From Deltaproteobacteria bacterium (GTDB taxonomy: Bacteria > Myxococcota_A > UBA9160 > UBA4427), in assembly GCA_029261835.1 (NCBI GenBank), contig JAJDAO010000067.1:115369-179368 (forward strand): 64,000 bases of DNA, given 5' to 3'. A program made the position numbers and the translations under genes. Below, piece after piece: positions 42,939-51,855 of this stretch (position 1 is its first letter; the number at the start of each line of letters is the position of its first letter). The notes beneath the pieces were generated by a model that was not told the origin of the DNA, did not search any database, and saw only the letters and a program-made list of their open reading frames with translations.

Positions 42939-45156
42939 CACTTAATTTCAAGATCCTCTCCGCGGTCCGCACGACCCAGGGGCCAGAGGTTCGAATGCGC
43001 CCAGCGGAGCCGCTTGCGTAGGGGACGCGCAATCGCGCCAGGCCATCCGGGTCGGCGTGCGCCAGCGTTCCGTACGAGAAGGCTTCGCCCTCTTGCGGGA
43101 TCACGCGGATTGCGGCGCGAACCGGGCTGCCGGGCTCTGCTTCGGCCACCAGTACCGCTCCCGCGACGACCTCGAAGAGCTTGTACGGCACCCGCCACTT
43201 CCCGGGACCCGCGGTCGTTGGGCCCGACACAACGGGTTCGCGTGCTGCCATGGCGACGAGCCGAAGGCGTCCTGCAGCCGGATGACCTGTCTGCCTCGAT
43301 CCATTTCGCAGATGGAGATGCGCGGCGAAGGTCTCGACCCTCGAGCGACGTGCTGTGGTGACGACGTAGCGAACCCCCAGTGCATCGACGGCTGCAATCG
43401 CTCCGCGCCCGTCGATCGCTGCATAGAAGGTCTTGGCGAGCCGGTATTGCGACCGATCGAGGTACGGGCCGAGATTGTTGGCGGGTACCGGGCGCCGCGC
43501 CGTGTAGGTGAAGCGATGCCCGATGTGGGGGGGGACCAGAATGCCGTATTCCGGTCGCCCGCCCGGCTCTAGGAATCCGCTGGTCTCGGGCGTCACCGCC
43601 CGCACGAGTTCCCCGAAGCGAATGGCCTCTTCGTGGGGAGTGAGACGCCTCACATGGCTCGACGTTTCGCGCTTCTCCCACTGGGAGACCGTGTGGACCA
43701 GCCTCGCATAGTGGATGCCCCGCATGAAGGGGGAGAGACCAACGAGCGCCACGAGCGTGACGATCGTCGCCGGCATCGGCGCCGGCAGTCTGCGACCGAG
43801 CCAGCGCTGCGCATCCCCGAGCATCAGCGCGAAGGCGACCGCTCCGGGTACGCTGAAATCGGTTCCGTAGCGCACCTGCGAGAGCAGCAGTGCGCACAGC
43901 GCGGAAACCCAGAGCAACAGCACGACGAGCTTCTCGCGTTCCCGACTGCGCACGACGCGCCAAGCCAGGAAGAGTGGCAGAATCGGGACCAGATAGGCGA
44001 AGAACCCGAGACGCATGATCGCCAACCGCGCGCCCAATTCGGGTCTCGAGTGAAAGAGCGGCAGCTGCTCGGGATTCGTGGCCGCCCACTCGTCCTGCTG
44101 TGCGAGGAAGAGGATACCGCGCAACACCTCTTCCCGGATCGTCGGCAGTGCGAGCCAGGGCAACGCCAGAGCGCCGCCGAGCAGCATGAGCCGGAGGATG
44201 CGAGTCCGTGGACCCGTGCTCGAACGCGCGCGCTCCCAAGCGGCCAGCGCCAGCACCGGCGTCGCAATGCCGAGCAGGGCAATCACATGGAGCCACGAGA
44301 GGCACTGGCTGCTGAAGGCCCCGCCCAACGGAGCCCGGCTGCCGAGAAGCCAGGCGGATGCGGGCAGGGCCGCGCCGAGCAGGCTGGCTCCCAGTGCGGC
44401 CAACCGTTCCGGGCGTCCGTGGAGCAGGACGATGGCACTGAGCTGGGCACCAGCACCGAGAGCAACGTAGAGCAGGCTGCCACTCCAAGTGAACAGCATG
44501 AGCGTGACCACACAGGCGTGAAGGCACGCCCAGAGCGCCAGTTTGCGCCCGGAGCGCCCGGCTGCGGTCAGCGAAGAGGCGAGCCAGCAGGCGGCGACCA
44601 GCGCAACGGCGCCATGATGGTCGAAGTTCCCCAGCGACGTAACCAAGATGCCGGACGGGAGGACGGCCACCAGCCAGGCGGCGACGAGACCGTGACGAGT
44701 CGATGCTACGCAGCGCGCGATCGCAAAGGCGGGCCAGGCCAGCAGAGCGCCGAGAACGGGGGACACCCAAGCCGCGACCCTTTCGAACGTGTTCGTCTCA
44801 TCTCCCAAGAGCCTCGCCACCGCAGCAGTCGCCCAATCGAAGAGGGGCGGCACGGGAGCGGGTGCGCCGTCGGGGTAAGCGAGGAACCAATCGAACTCGA
44901 GGACCGCCGGAAAGTTGACGAAGCTGTAGAGAGCGCGCCGCGCGTGAAACTGGGCATCGTCGAGCCCCAAGATGACGGCCCCTTCGCCCGGGAATACGTC
45001 GAAGAACCCCGTGGAGCGCAGCACCAGGCCAACGACACAGGCGGCGACAACGAGTGCGAAGCACGCGAGCCCTCGAAGCCGACCATCGTGTTTTGATTCT
45101 CGAGCCGGTGCGGGTCCGGCAAGTCGTCTGCTTCGCGTGCCGCTGGAGTCGCTCAC
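42850..45156 (-). CDS. STT3-like GT-C membrane protein (oligosaccharyltransferase family)
   Basis: A 768-aa protein with about 12 helices and a C-terminal soluble domain of ~250 residues. The first periplasmic loop reads VILGLDDAQFHARRA, followed by FDWFLAYPDGAP. A later loop reads VTSLGNFDHHGAVALV. These correspond in position to the DxD and acidic motifs of STT3/PglB/AglB. The C-terminal domain lacks an obvious WWDYG motif, so it is a distant member, perhaps with a different acceptor. It could transfer glycans to exported proteins. The start is a GTG. Its 3' end overlaps the convergent repeat-protein gene by 89 bases, which is unusual. Confidence 0.75.
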   Translation of the reverse strand: MSDSSGTRSRRLAGPAPARESKHDGRLRGLACFALVVAACVVGLVLRSTGFFDVFPGEGAVILGLDDAQFHARRALYSFVNFPAVLEFDWFLAYPDGAPAPVPPLFDWATAAVARLLGDETNTFERVAAWVSPVLGALLAWPAFAIARCVASTRHGLVAAWLVAVLPSGILVTSLGNFDHHGAVALVAACWLASSLTAAGRSGRKLALWACLHACVVTLMLFTWSGSLLYVALGAGAQLSAIVLLHGRPERLAALGASLLGAALPASAWLLGSRAPLGGAFSSQCLSWLHVIALLGIATPVLALAAWERARSSTGPRTRILRLMLLGGALALPWLALPTIREEVLRGILFLAQQDEWAATNPEQLPLFHSRPELGARLAIMRLGFFAYLVPILPLFLAWRVVRSREREKLVVLLLWVSALCALLLSQVRYGTDFSVPGAVAFALMLGDAQRWLGRRLPAPMPATIVTLVALVGLSPFMRGIHYARLVHTVSQWEKRETSSHVRRLTPHEEAIRFGELVRAVTPETSGFLEPGGRPEYGILVPPHIGHRFTYTARRPVPANNLGPYLDRSQYRLAKTFYAAIDGRGAIAAVDALGVRYVVTTARRSRVETFAAHLHLRNGSRQTGHPAAGRLRLVAMAAREPVVSGPTTAGPGKWRVPYKLFEVVAGAVLVAEAEPGSPVRAAIRVIPQEGEAFSYGTLAHADPDGLARLRVPYASGSAGRIRTSGPWVVRTAERILKLSVSEEDVREGREVRTSPRAPGQLSPSIDRL

Positions 45157-45500
45157 GCGCGAAAAGTAGCCAGCGGGTTCGCAAGGGCCAACTCCGCGCT
45201 ACAGCGAAGGTTTCGCGGCCGTGGGGCAGCCTTGCTGCAGATGTCGGCGAGGCCGATTCCGATTGGAGTATCCCCCGGACTGCGGCCCGAGCCCGATGCG
45301 GAACAGACTGACTCGCCGGCAAGCGAGACGGGCCGACGCACAGCGCTGCAGTCCTGGCGGCGAGCCAAGCCGGGACAGGACTTCGGACAGTCGCCGCAGC
45401 CCGCACGCGACCGGTCCCTGTCGACCCGGGGGGTATTCGCAGGCCTGCTGACGAAAGGAGCCGGCGGAGTCATCATTGGCAGTCGAACTGGAGGATGGTC
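45157..45500. other. Divergent intergenic region, no gene seen
   Basis: This 344-base spacer lies between the divergent STT3-like (-) and acyl-CoA synthetase (+) genes. No coding frame has a ribosome site or recognisable protein similarity on either strand. It remains GC-rich throughout, and no clear sigma-70 promoter or palindrome stands out. It presumably holds both promoters. Confidence 0.4.
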
Positions 45501-47060
45501 ATGTCTCTCACGCAGCTGGTGAAACGAGCGAGTCAGGTCAACCGGACGGGGATCGCCACGGCGTTCGGCGACCGGCGTCGCACTTGGGTGGAACATCGGG
45601 ACCGGGTCGCGCGGCTGGCGGCCGGCATCCGCAGCCTTGGCGTCGAGCCCGGCGACCGCGTAGCGATGCTGGCGCTCAATAGCGACCGCTACCTCGAGTG
45701 GTACTTTGCGGTGTCGTGGGCCGGCGGCGTATTCGTTCCGATCAATACGCGACTCGCGGTTCCCGAGATCGGCTATTGGCTCAACGACTCGGGCAGCGAG
45801 ATCCTCTTCCTCGACGATCACTTCGCCGCCGTTGAGTCCACGCTTCGCGAGCAACTCGAAACTGTGCGCGAGTGGGTCCACGTGGGAGATGGACCCCCTC
45901 CGAGCGGCTTCCATTCCTTCGAGCAGTTGATCGACGGTCACGACGCGGCGCCTGAGGTCGAGCGCAGCGACAGCGATCTGGCTGGGCTCTTCTACACGGG
46001 CGGCACCACAGGGCGTTCGAAGGGCGTGATGCTCAGCCATCGCAATCTCACCTCCAATGCGCTGCACATGCTCGCCCGAGGTGGCTGGCAACAGGACGAC
46101 GTCTTCCTGCACTCAGCGCCCATGTTCCATCTGGCCGACGGCGCCCTCACCTTCTGTGTCGAGACACTTGCCGGGACCAACTGCTTCATCAGAGCGTTCG
46201 ATCCCATCGCGACGCTTAGCGCCGTTCAGCAGTATCGCGTGACCCACGCGCTCCTGGTACCGACGATGGTCAACATGATGGTCAGCCATCCGGAGGCTCG
46301 GAACTACGACCTCTCGTCGCTTCGCGACCTGACGTACGGCGCTTCTCCGATGCCCGAGGCGGTCATCCGCAAGGCGATGACGCTGATGCCCGATGTCCGC
46401 TTCCACCAGGCCTATGGGCAGACGGAGGCGGCGCCCGTTCTCACGATGAGCGGCCCCGAATGCCATATCACCGAGGGACCCAATACGGCGCGACTCCGAT
46501 CGGCTGGCCAGACGGTACCCGGCGTGGAGATCGCCATCCTCGACGAACAGGATCGCGAGGTTCCGCAGGGCACAGTGGGGCAGATCTGCGGGCGAGGGAA
46601 CAACGTCATGCTGGGTTACTGGAATCTGCCCGAGTTAACTGCGGACGCTTTGAGGGGCGGCTGGCTCCATACGGGCGATGGCGGCTATATGGACGAGGAC
46701 GGCTTCCTCTACGTCGTCGACCGCGTCAAGGACATGGTCATTTCCGGGGGAGAGAATGTCTACTCAGCCGAGGTCGAGAATGCGATCCATCAGCATCCCG
46801 CCATCGCCGAATGCGCCGTGATCGGAGTTCCGGATGAGAAGTGGGGAGAGCGGGTCCATGCGATCATCCGTCTCGCCGACAGCCAGAGCCTCGACGAGGC
46901 GGGCCTGATCAAGCACTGCAAGACACTCATCGCAACCTACAAGTGTCCGCGAAGCGTCGAGATCCGAAGCGAGCCGTTGCCGATCAGCGGCGCCGGCAAG
47001 ATTCTCAAGGCGCAGCTCCGCAAGCCGTATTGGGAAGGACGCGAGAAGCACGTCAACTAG
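45501..47060 (+). CDS. Acyl-CoA synthetase (AMP-forming)
   Basis: A 519-aa adenylate-forming enzyme: FYTGGTTGRSKGVMLSHRN (A3 core), YGQTEAAPVLTMSG (A5), GWLHTGDGGYMDEDGFLYVV (A7/A8) and the catalytic lysine in GAGKILKAQLRKPYW. It is close in pattern to long-chain or aryl fatty-acid-CoA ligases. The ATG at 45501 has GGAGG upstream and is preferred over the ATG two codons earlier. It opens a plus-strand run with an alcohol dehydrogenase, crotonase, BKACE and other enzymes, suggesting that it activates the pathway's acid. Confidence 0.9.
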   Translation: MSLTQLVKRASQVNRTGIATAFGDRRRTWVEHRDRVARLAAGIRSLGVEPGDRVAMLALNSDRYLEWYFAVSWAGGVFVPINTRLAVPEIGYWLNDSGSEILFLDDHFAAVESTLREQLETVREWVHVGDGPPPSGFHSFEQLIDGHDAAPEVERSDSDLAGLFYTGGTTGRSKGVMLSHRNLTSNALHMLARGGWQQDDVFLHSAPMFHLADGALTFCVETLAGTNCFIRAFDPIATLSAVQQYRVTHALLVPTMVNMMVSHPEARNYDLSSLRDLTYGASPMPEAVIRKAMTLMPDVRFHQAYGQTEAAPVLTMSGPECHITEGPNTARLRSAGQTVPGVEIAILDEQDREVPQGTVGQICGRGNNVMLGYWNLPELTADALRGGWLHTGDGGYMDEDGFLYVVDRVKDMVISGGENVYSAEVENAIHQHPAIAECAVIGVPDEKWGERVHAIIRLADSQSLDEAGLIKHCKTLIATYKCPRSVEIRSEPLPISGAGKILKAQLRKPYWEGREKHVN

Positions 47061-47218
47061 GAGCCCAATCGTTCATGAAGGTTCTCGTCGGATCCGCTCT
47101 CTCCACACATCGCTGCATACTGTTGCACCTCTATCGACACGCGCCCTAGTCTATTCACGATGCCCCGCGGACCCGGACAGCTCTTGTCACCGCTCGCTCT
47201 CGCGCGAGGTCTATTCCC

Positions 47219-48319
47219 ATGACGGATGGGATTCGGGCTCGAGCTGCCGTGGCACACGAATGTGGGGCCCAGCTTCGCATCGAAGAAATCACGGTGCGCG
47301 ATCCTGGGCCGGGCGAGGTGCGTGTCCGTATCGCTGCATGCGGGATCTGCGCCAGCGATCTGCACGTGTGGCGGACGGGCGAGGGAATCGCATTCCCTGC
47401 GGTCCTGGGTCACGAGGCATCGGGTGTCATCGAAGCGGTTGGCTCTGGCGTCGCCGAGACTTCGTTGGGACAGCCGGTCGTAATCGCCTGGATTCCGAGC
47501 TGCGGAGCCTGCCGGGCTTGTCGCGCCGGTCGCACGCATCTGTGTAGCGCGATGAGCACGGATGCACATGATGGCTCGCTCTCGCTCAACGGCACGCCGC
47601 TGGGCCGCTATATGAGCGTCTCAGGTCTGTCGCAGATGATCGTTGTGAACGAGCGCTGCGCGATCCCGGTTCCGCCCGATCTATCGCTTCGATCCGTCTG
47701 TCCCGTCGGCTGTGGTGTTACGACCGGCTTCGGCGCCGCGGTCATCACGGGTGCTGTGCGCTGGGGCGAGAGCGTTGCTGTCTTCGGCTGCGGAGGAGTG
47801 GGTCTTTCGGCGATCCAGGGAGCGCGAATCGCGGGGGCGGGCCGAATCATCGCGATCGATCCGAACCGCGCGCGCCTCGAGCTCGCCGGCCGGCTGGGCG
47901 CTACCGATCAGGTCTCTCCGGACGAGACGGAGCCGGTGGCCGCGATCCATGCGCTCACGGGCGGGGGCGCCGAGCTAGCGGTCGAAGCAGCGGGAAACGC
48001 CGCGGCGGCGCGTCAGGCATTCGACTCGATCGCGCCAGGGGGACGTGCGGTGGTGACTGGGCTCACGAGCTACAGCGAGGAGATCCGCGTGCCCATGGTT
48101 TCGCTGCTGCTCGACAAGTCGCTGCACGGCTCGATCCACGGCTCCGCCGATCCAGCGCGTGACTTTCCCAAGCTCTTCGAGTTCGTCCGGCGGGGCGAGC
48201 TGCGTCTCGAGGAGATGGCGGGGCCCGACTTCCCGCTCGAAAAGGTGAACGACGCCTTCGAGGCGCTCGCCAGCGGGCGCGCCATTCGTCCCCGAATCGT
48301 CTTCGAGCAGACACCATGA
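47219..48319 (+). CDS. Zinc-dependent alcohol dehydrogenase
   Basis: A 366-aa medium-chain dehydrogenase. Catalytic zinc ligands are in CGICASDLHVW and GHEASGVIEAVG; the structural zinc site is CGACRACRAGRTHLC. The coenzyme motif is VAVFGCGGVGLSAIQ, and the following Asp in IIAIDPNRARLE suggests NAD(H). It oxidises an alcohol or reduces an aldehyde, as in class III-like or benzyl/aryl alcohol enzymes. It is 158 bases downstream of the acyl-CoA synthetase and may share its pathway. Confidence 0.92.
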   Translation: MTDGIRARAAVAHECGAQLRIEEITVRDPGPGEVRVRIAACGICASDLHVWRTGEGIAFPAVLGHEASGVIEAVGSGVAETSLGQPVVIAWIPSCGACRACRAGRTHLCSAMSTDAHDGSLSLNGTPLGRYMSVSGLSQMIVVNERCAIPVPPDLSLRSVCPVGCGVTTGFGAAVITGAVRWGESVAVFGCGGVGLSAIQGARIAGAGRIIAIDPNRARLELAGRLGATDQVSPDETEPVAAIHALTGGGAELAVEAAGNAAAARQAFDSIAPGGRAVVTGLTSYSEEIRVPMVSLLLDKSLHGSIHGSADPARDFPKLFEFVRRGELRLEEMAGPDFPLEKVNDAFEALASGRAIRPRIVFEQTP

Positions 48320-48422
48320 CGGACGCCGCACCGAGGAGCCGAGAAGACACGCGCAGGCTGCAAGACAGCCCGTGCGCGGCATCGCAACATGCTGCCAACA
48401 CCCGAGAGAGGAGACACGCATT

Positions 48423-49073
48423 GTGGACGAGTTGACGATTCTGGAGGAAACGGACGGCGCGGCCGTTCTGACGCTCAATCGCGCCGACAAGCGAAACGCG
48501 CTCTCCGGGGTGCTGAGAGATGAGATTGTGCGGAGGTTGGACCTGCTCGAGAAGAGTGATTCAGTTCGTGCGGTCGTGCTGACAGGCGCCGCACCGGCCT
48601 TCTGTGCGGGCTTCGATCGTTCGGAGTTCAGCGGCGGCGCAATGGCCGAGGTCTTCGCAGCGGCGACCGAGTACCATCGCCGCGTTTACACATTCGCCAA
48701 GCCCCTGATCGCGGCCGTGAACGGTCCGGCTCTCGGCGGCGGATGCGATCTCGCCGCTATGTGCGACTTCCGGCTGGCCTCCAATGCGGCGGTCTTTGGC
48801 CAACCGCAGGTGCGCTTCGGTGCCCCGGCCATCTACGAGCTGATGCGAGCCGTGCTCGGGACCGGCCCCGCGCGCGAGATGTGCCTGACGGGTCGCACCT
48901 ACGACGCGCAGGAGGCGCTCCAAATCGGGCTCGTGAATCGCGTCGTCGAGCCCGGTGAGCTTCTGGCAACGGCCACAGCCATGGCACGCGAAATCGCGGC
49001 TCTTCCCGAGGCGATTCCCGAAGGCGCGAAGCACGGCTTCGTGGCACTGCAGCCGCGGCTCTTCGAATCCTGA
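48423..49073 (+). CDS. Enoyl-CoA hydratase/isomerase (crotonase) family protein, catalytic Glu replaced
   Basis: This crotonase-fold protein of about 216 aa has the conserved oxyanion-hole motifs FCAGFD and NGPALGGGCDLAAMCDFR. In standard enoyl-CoA hydratase two glutamates act at positions 144 and 164. Here the matching residues are D109 (GGGCDLA) and Q129 (FGQPQVRFG), 20 residues apart as expected, so neither Glu is kept. Hydratase activity is therefore doubtful; isomerase, hydrolase or lyase chemistry is possible. A GTG start with GAGAGGAGA upstream is chosen. The protein is slightly short at the C terminus compared with typical members. Confidence 0.85.
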   Translation: MDELTILEETDGAAVLTLNRADKRNALSGVLRDEIVRRLDLLEKSDSVRAVVLTGAAPAFCAGFDRSEFSGGAMAEVFAAATEYHRRVYTFAKPLIAAVNGPALGGGCDLAAMCDFRLASNAAVFGQPQVRFGAPAIYELMRAVLGTGPAREMCLTGRTYDAQEALQIGLVNRVVEPGELLATATAMAREIAALPEAIPEGAKHGFVALQPRLFES

Positions 49074-49160
49074 GCGACGAACACCCGACCAGTGTCGCGC
49101 CGAATGTCGGGGTGAAGTCGCCCTTCAACCACTTCACAACACCATGGGAGGCAGTCAAAG

Positions 49161-50024
49161 ATGGCTGAAGCTTCGATCGTTGCGTGTGCGCTGACCGGAA
49201 TCCTCACGGACCCGTCTCGCTATCCGGTCCCGGTCACACCCGAGGAGATGGCGCGCGAGGCGACGCGAGCGTGGGAAGCGGGCGCAACAATCGTCCACTG
49301 TCACTTTCGGAACCAGGCCCCCGGCATGGGGCACCTGCCGACCTGGGAGCCTGACACGTGCGCCGCGATCGTGGAGGCGATCCGAGCAGCCTGCCCCGAG
49401 ATCCTGATCAATGCCTCCACCGGCGTCATGGGCCCGGACGCCTCGGGGCCGCTCGCGATGTTGCGCCGGGTCAAGCCCGAGACCGCCGCGATGAATGCGG
49501 GCTCGCTCAACTACCTGAAGGTGCGCAAGGACGGCCAGTGGGCATGGCCGCCTATGCTGTTCGACAACCCGATCGACAAGATCGAGAAGTTCCTGGCGGT
49601 CATGTACGAAGAAGGCATCGTTCCCGAATGCGAGTGCTTCGACACGGGTGTCGTTCGCTCGATCTCGATGCTCCGAGCGGTCGGCCTGCACAGCGGCCCA
49701 CTCCACGTTTCCTTCGTCATGGGTATCGCCTCGGGCATGCCAGCCAAGGCGAGCTGGCTGCCACTGCTCATCGAGGAGCTCCCCGACGGTGCCCACTTTC
49801 AATCGATCGCGATCGGACGAACGGAGGTCTGGGACCTTCATCGCCGCTGCGCCGAGCTGGGCGGCGACGTACGGACCGGGCTCGAAGACACGTTCTACCT
49901 GCCGAACGGCGAGAAGCCAACGAGCAATGGGCCGCTCGTCGAAGCGCTGGTGAAGATCGTTCGCGAGACCGGCCGCGAGCCGGCAACGATCGAGCAGACC
50001 CGTGCCGCCTACGGTCTGAGCTAG
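49161..50024 (+). CDS. BKACE family beta-keto acid cleavage enzyme (DUF849)
   Basis: A 287-aa TIM-barrel protein with the zinc ligands H46 and H48 in VHCHFRN and the acidic ligand E242 in GLEDTFYLP. The family also shows MNAGSLNY and MGIASGMPAK. BKACE enzymes cleave beta-keto acids with acetyl-CoA, giving acetoacetate and a new acyl-CoA (as in lysine fermentation's Kce). The substrate varies by subfamily. Located right after the crotonase-like gene and before a transglutaminase-like gene, it points to a catabolic route for a beta-keto acid. Confidence 0.9.
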   Translation: MAEASIVACALTGILTDPSRYPVPVTPEEMAREATRAWEAGATIVHCHFRNQAPGMGHLPTWEPDTCAAIVEAIRAACPEILINASTGVMGPDASGPLAMLRRVKPETAAMNAGSLNYLKVRKDGQWAWPPMLFDNPIDKIEKFLAVMYEEGIVPECECFDTGVVRSISMLRAVGLHSGPLHVSFVMGIASGMPAKASWLPLLIEELPDGAHFQSIAIGRTEVWDLHRRCAELGGDVRTGLEDTFYLPNGEKPTSNGPLVEALVKIVRETGREPATIEQTRAAYGLS

Positions 50025-50099
50025 CCGAATACGTCCTTTCGTCTGCCTTCGCACGCTCACCGCGACGGACCTGACGAATGTCCCTCTGGAGATACGCCC

Positions 50100-50795
50100 A
50101 TGCCCGAGCCGTCCGACCAAGCTGCTGCGAGCGAATACCTGCGAGGCACGGAGTTTCTCGACAAGGATCATCCGGAAATCGTGGCCTTCGCGAGCGGCGC
50201 AATCGGCGACGCGACGAGCCCCCGTGAACGCGCGATTCGACTCTACTACCGCGTTCGCGACAGCATTCGCTACGACCCATATACCTGCCGCCTGGACCCT
50301 GCGCGATACCGTGCCAGCAAGATCGTGCGCAGCCGGGCGAACTTCTGCGTGCCGAAGGCTCTGCTACTGACGACCCTCGCCCGCACCGCGGGCATCCCTG
50401 CGCGACTCGGCTATGCCGATGTGCGCAATCACCTTGCGAGCGACAAGCTGTTGGAGGCGCTGGGGACGGATGTGTTCGCCTTTCATGGGTATGCGGAGCT
50501 GTTCCTGGATGGCCAGTGGGTGAAGGCGACGCCCGTCTTCAACATCGAGCTCTGTGAACGCTTGGACGTGCTGCCACTGGAATTCGACGGCACCGAGGAC
50601 TCGATCTTCCATCCCTTCGATGCCGCCGGCAAGCAGCACATGGAGTACATCCGGGATCGCGGCACCTACGCGGATTTCCCGTTCGAAGAGATGTGCCGTG
50701 TGCTTCGGGAAGCCTACGGGCCACGCTTTGGTCAGACTGAGCCGGATGAGATCTCCGATGAGGTATTCGAGCACGAGGCGGGATCTTGCGAATGA
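50100..50795 (+). CDS. Transglutaminase-like domain protein
   Basis: A 231-aa protein of the transglutaminase-like superfamily. It contains RERAIRLYYRVRDSIRYDP, then NFCVPKALLLTTLARTAGIP (nucleophile Cys) and FHGYAELFLDGQWVKATPVF (His). The usual third residue, Asp in W.xxDPxxN, is replaced by Thr/Pro (KATPVFN). It lacks a signal peptide and so is probably cytoplasmic, possibly a protease, amidase or transpeptidase-like enzyme. It sits 75 bases after the BKACE gene in the same direction. Confidence 0.85.
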   Translation: MPEPSDQAAASEYLRGTEFLDKDHPEIVAFASGAIGDATSPRERAIRLYYRVRDSIRYDPYTCRLDPARYRASKIVRSRANFCVPKALLLTTLARTAGIPARLGYADVRNHLASDKLLEALGTDVFAFHGYAELFLDGQWVKATPVFNIELCERLDVLPLEFDGTEDSIFHPFDAAGKQHMEYIRDRGTYADFPFEEMCRVLREAYGPRFGQTEPDEISDEVFEHEAGSCE

Positions 50796-50910
50796 CTGGG
50801 GCTGCGACATAGTGGCGCCTCGAGAGAGCAGCCTTCCGAGATAGTCAATTGACGCCGTCGATGTATGCTCTCCGAATGTCGCCTACCGCGTACACCCGGC
50901 AAGCAAGTCG

Positions 50911-51843
50911 ATGCCCATGACCGAGCCGCAGAAGGTGCGAGTCGGCTATATGCCGCAGGCACTGGCGGATCGCGACTACGCGGTTCGCCTACTCGATGCC
51001 ATCGAATCGGCGGGGCTAGACCATGTGGGCGTCGGCGATCATGTGAGCTTTCATGGCGGTGTCGGCTTTGACGGCCTCGTCAATGCGACCGCCTTGATGA
51101 TGCTCAACCCGCGGCTTCCGATCCATACTGCTGTGTATCTTCTGCCTCTGCGCCACCCGCTCGTCGTAGCCCGTCAGATTTCTTCGCAGGCGCAGCTGGC
51201 TCCGGGCCGCCTCGTGTTGGGCGTGGGGATTGGTGGCGAAGACCCGCGAGAGGTGGCGAACTGTGGTGTGGATCTGCGCACGCGCGGCCGGCGAGCGAAC
51301 GAGTGTCTCGAGGTGTTACGACCTCTATTGGCGGGCGAAACAGTTTCGTATGAAGGTGAGTTCTTCAGGCTGGACGACGCGCGTATCGTCCCTGCGCCGC
51401 AACCCGCGCCACCTGTTCTAGTGGGCGGTCGCTCCGATGCGGCGATTTCCCGCGCCGGTCGCTACGCCGATGGCTGGCTTGGACTCTGGGTGACATACGA
51501 GCGCTGGTGCGCTGCGCTCGAACTCTTCACTCGGGCTGCCAACGCGGCCAAGCGAACGCTCGACGCGCCTCGACACGGCCTCCTGGTATGGTGCGGGACC
51601 GGGGAAACACGCGAGGCTGCACGGCGAGTCGTGGCATCGCGTATGGAGTTGCTGTACCAGACACCCTTCGAGCGGTTCGAGAAATACACGCCTTACGGGA
51701 CGCCCTCGGACATCGCCGACTTCTTGTTGCCGTTCGCGCGGGGTGGCGTGACCGACTTCGAGCTGACCGTGGCGGCCGAAGACGAATGGGAAGCCGTTGA
51801 AGCAGCCGGCGAGATCCGGCGTCTGCTTCACGCGCGAGCATGA
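50911..51843 (+). CDS. LLM class flavin-dependent oxidoreductase
   Basis: A 310-aa TIM-barrel enzyme of the bacterial luciferase-like monooxygenase superfamily. Indicative stretches are LDHVGVGDHVSF, NPRLPIHTAVYLLPLRHPLV and GRLVLGVGIGGEDPREVANC, followed by the lid region PVLVGGRSDAAISRAGRYAD. The cofactor is FMN or F420, which cannot be told apart by eye. It is 12 bases upstream of an alcohol dehydrogenase gene and so probably co-transcribed with it. Start could be the ATG at 50911 or 50917. Confidence 0.9.
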   Translation: MPMTEPQKVRVGYMPQALADRDYAVRLLDAIESAGLDHVGVGDHVSFHGGVGFDGLVNATALMMLNPRLPIHTAVYLLPLRHPLVVARQISSQAQLAPGRLVLGVGIGGEDPREVANCGVDLRTRGRRANECLEVLRPLLAGETVSYEGEFFRLDDARIVPAPQPAPPVLVGGRSDAAISRAGRYADGWLGLWVTYERWCAALELFTRAANAAKRTLDAPRHGLLVWCGTGETREAARRVVASRMELLYQTPFERFEKYTPYGTPSDIADFLLPFARGGVTDFELTVAAEDEWEAVEAAGEIRRLLHARA

Positions 51844-51855
51844 GAGAGACACCGT

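Noticed and set aside
43633..45096. Plus-strand frame opposite the STT3-like gene
   Set aside because: Charged low-complexity antisense translation; the membrane protein on the minus strand explains the codon bias.
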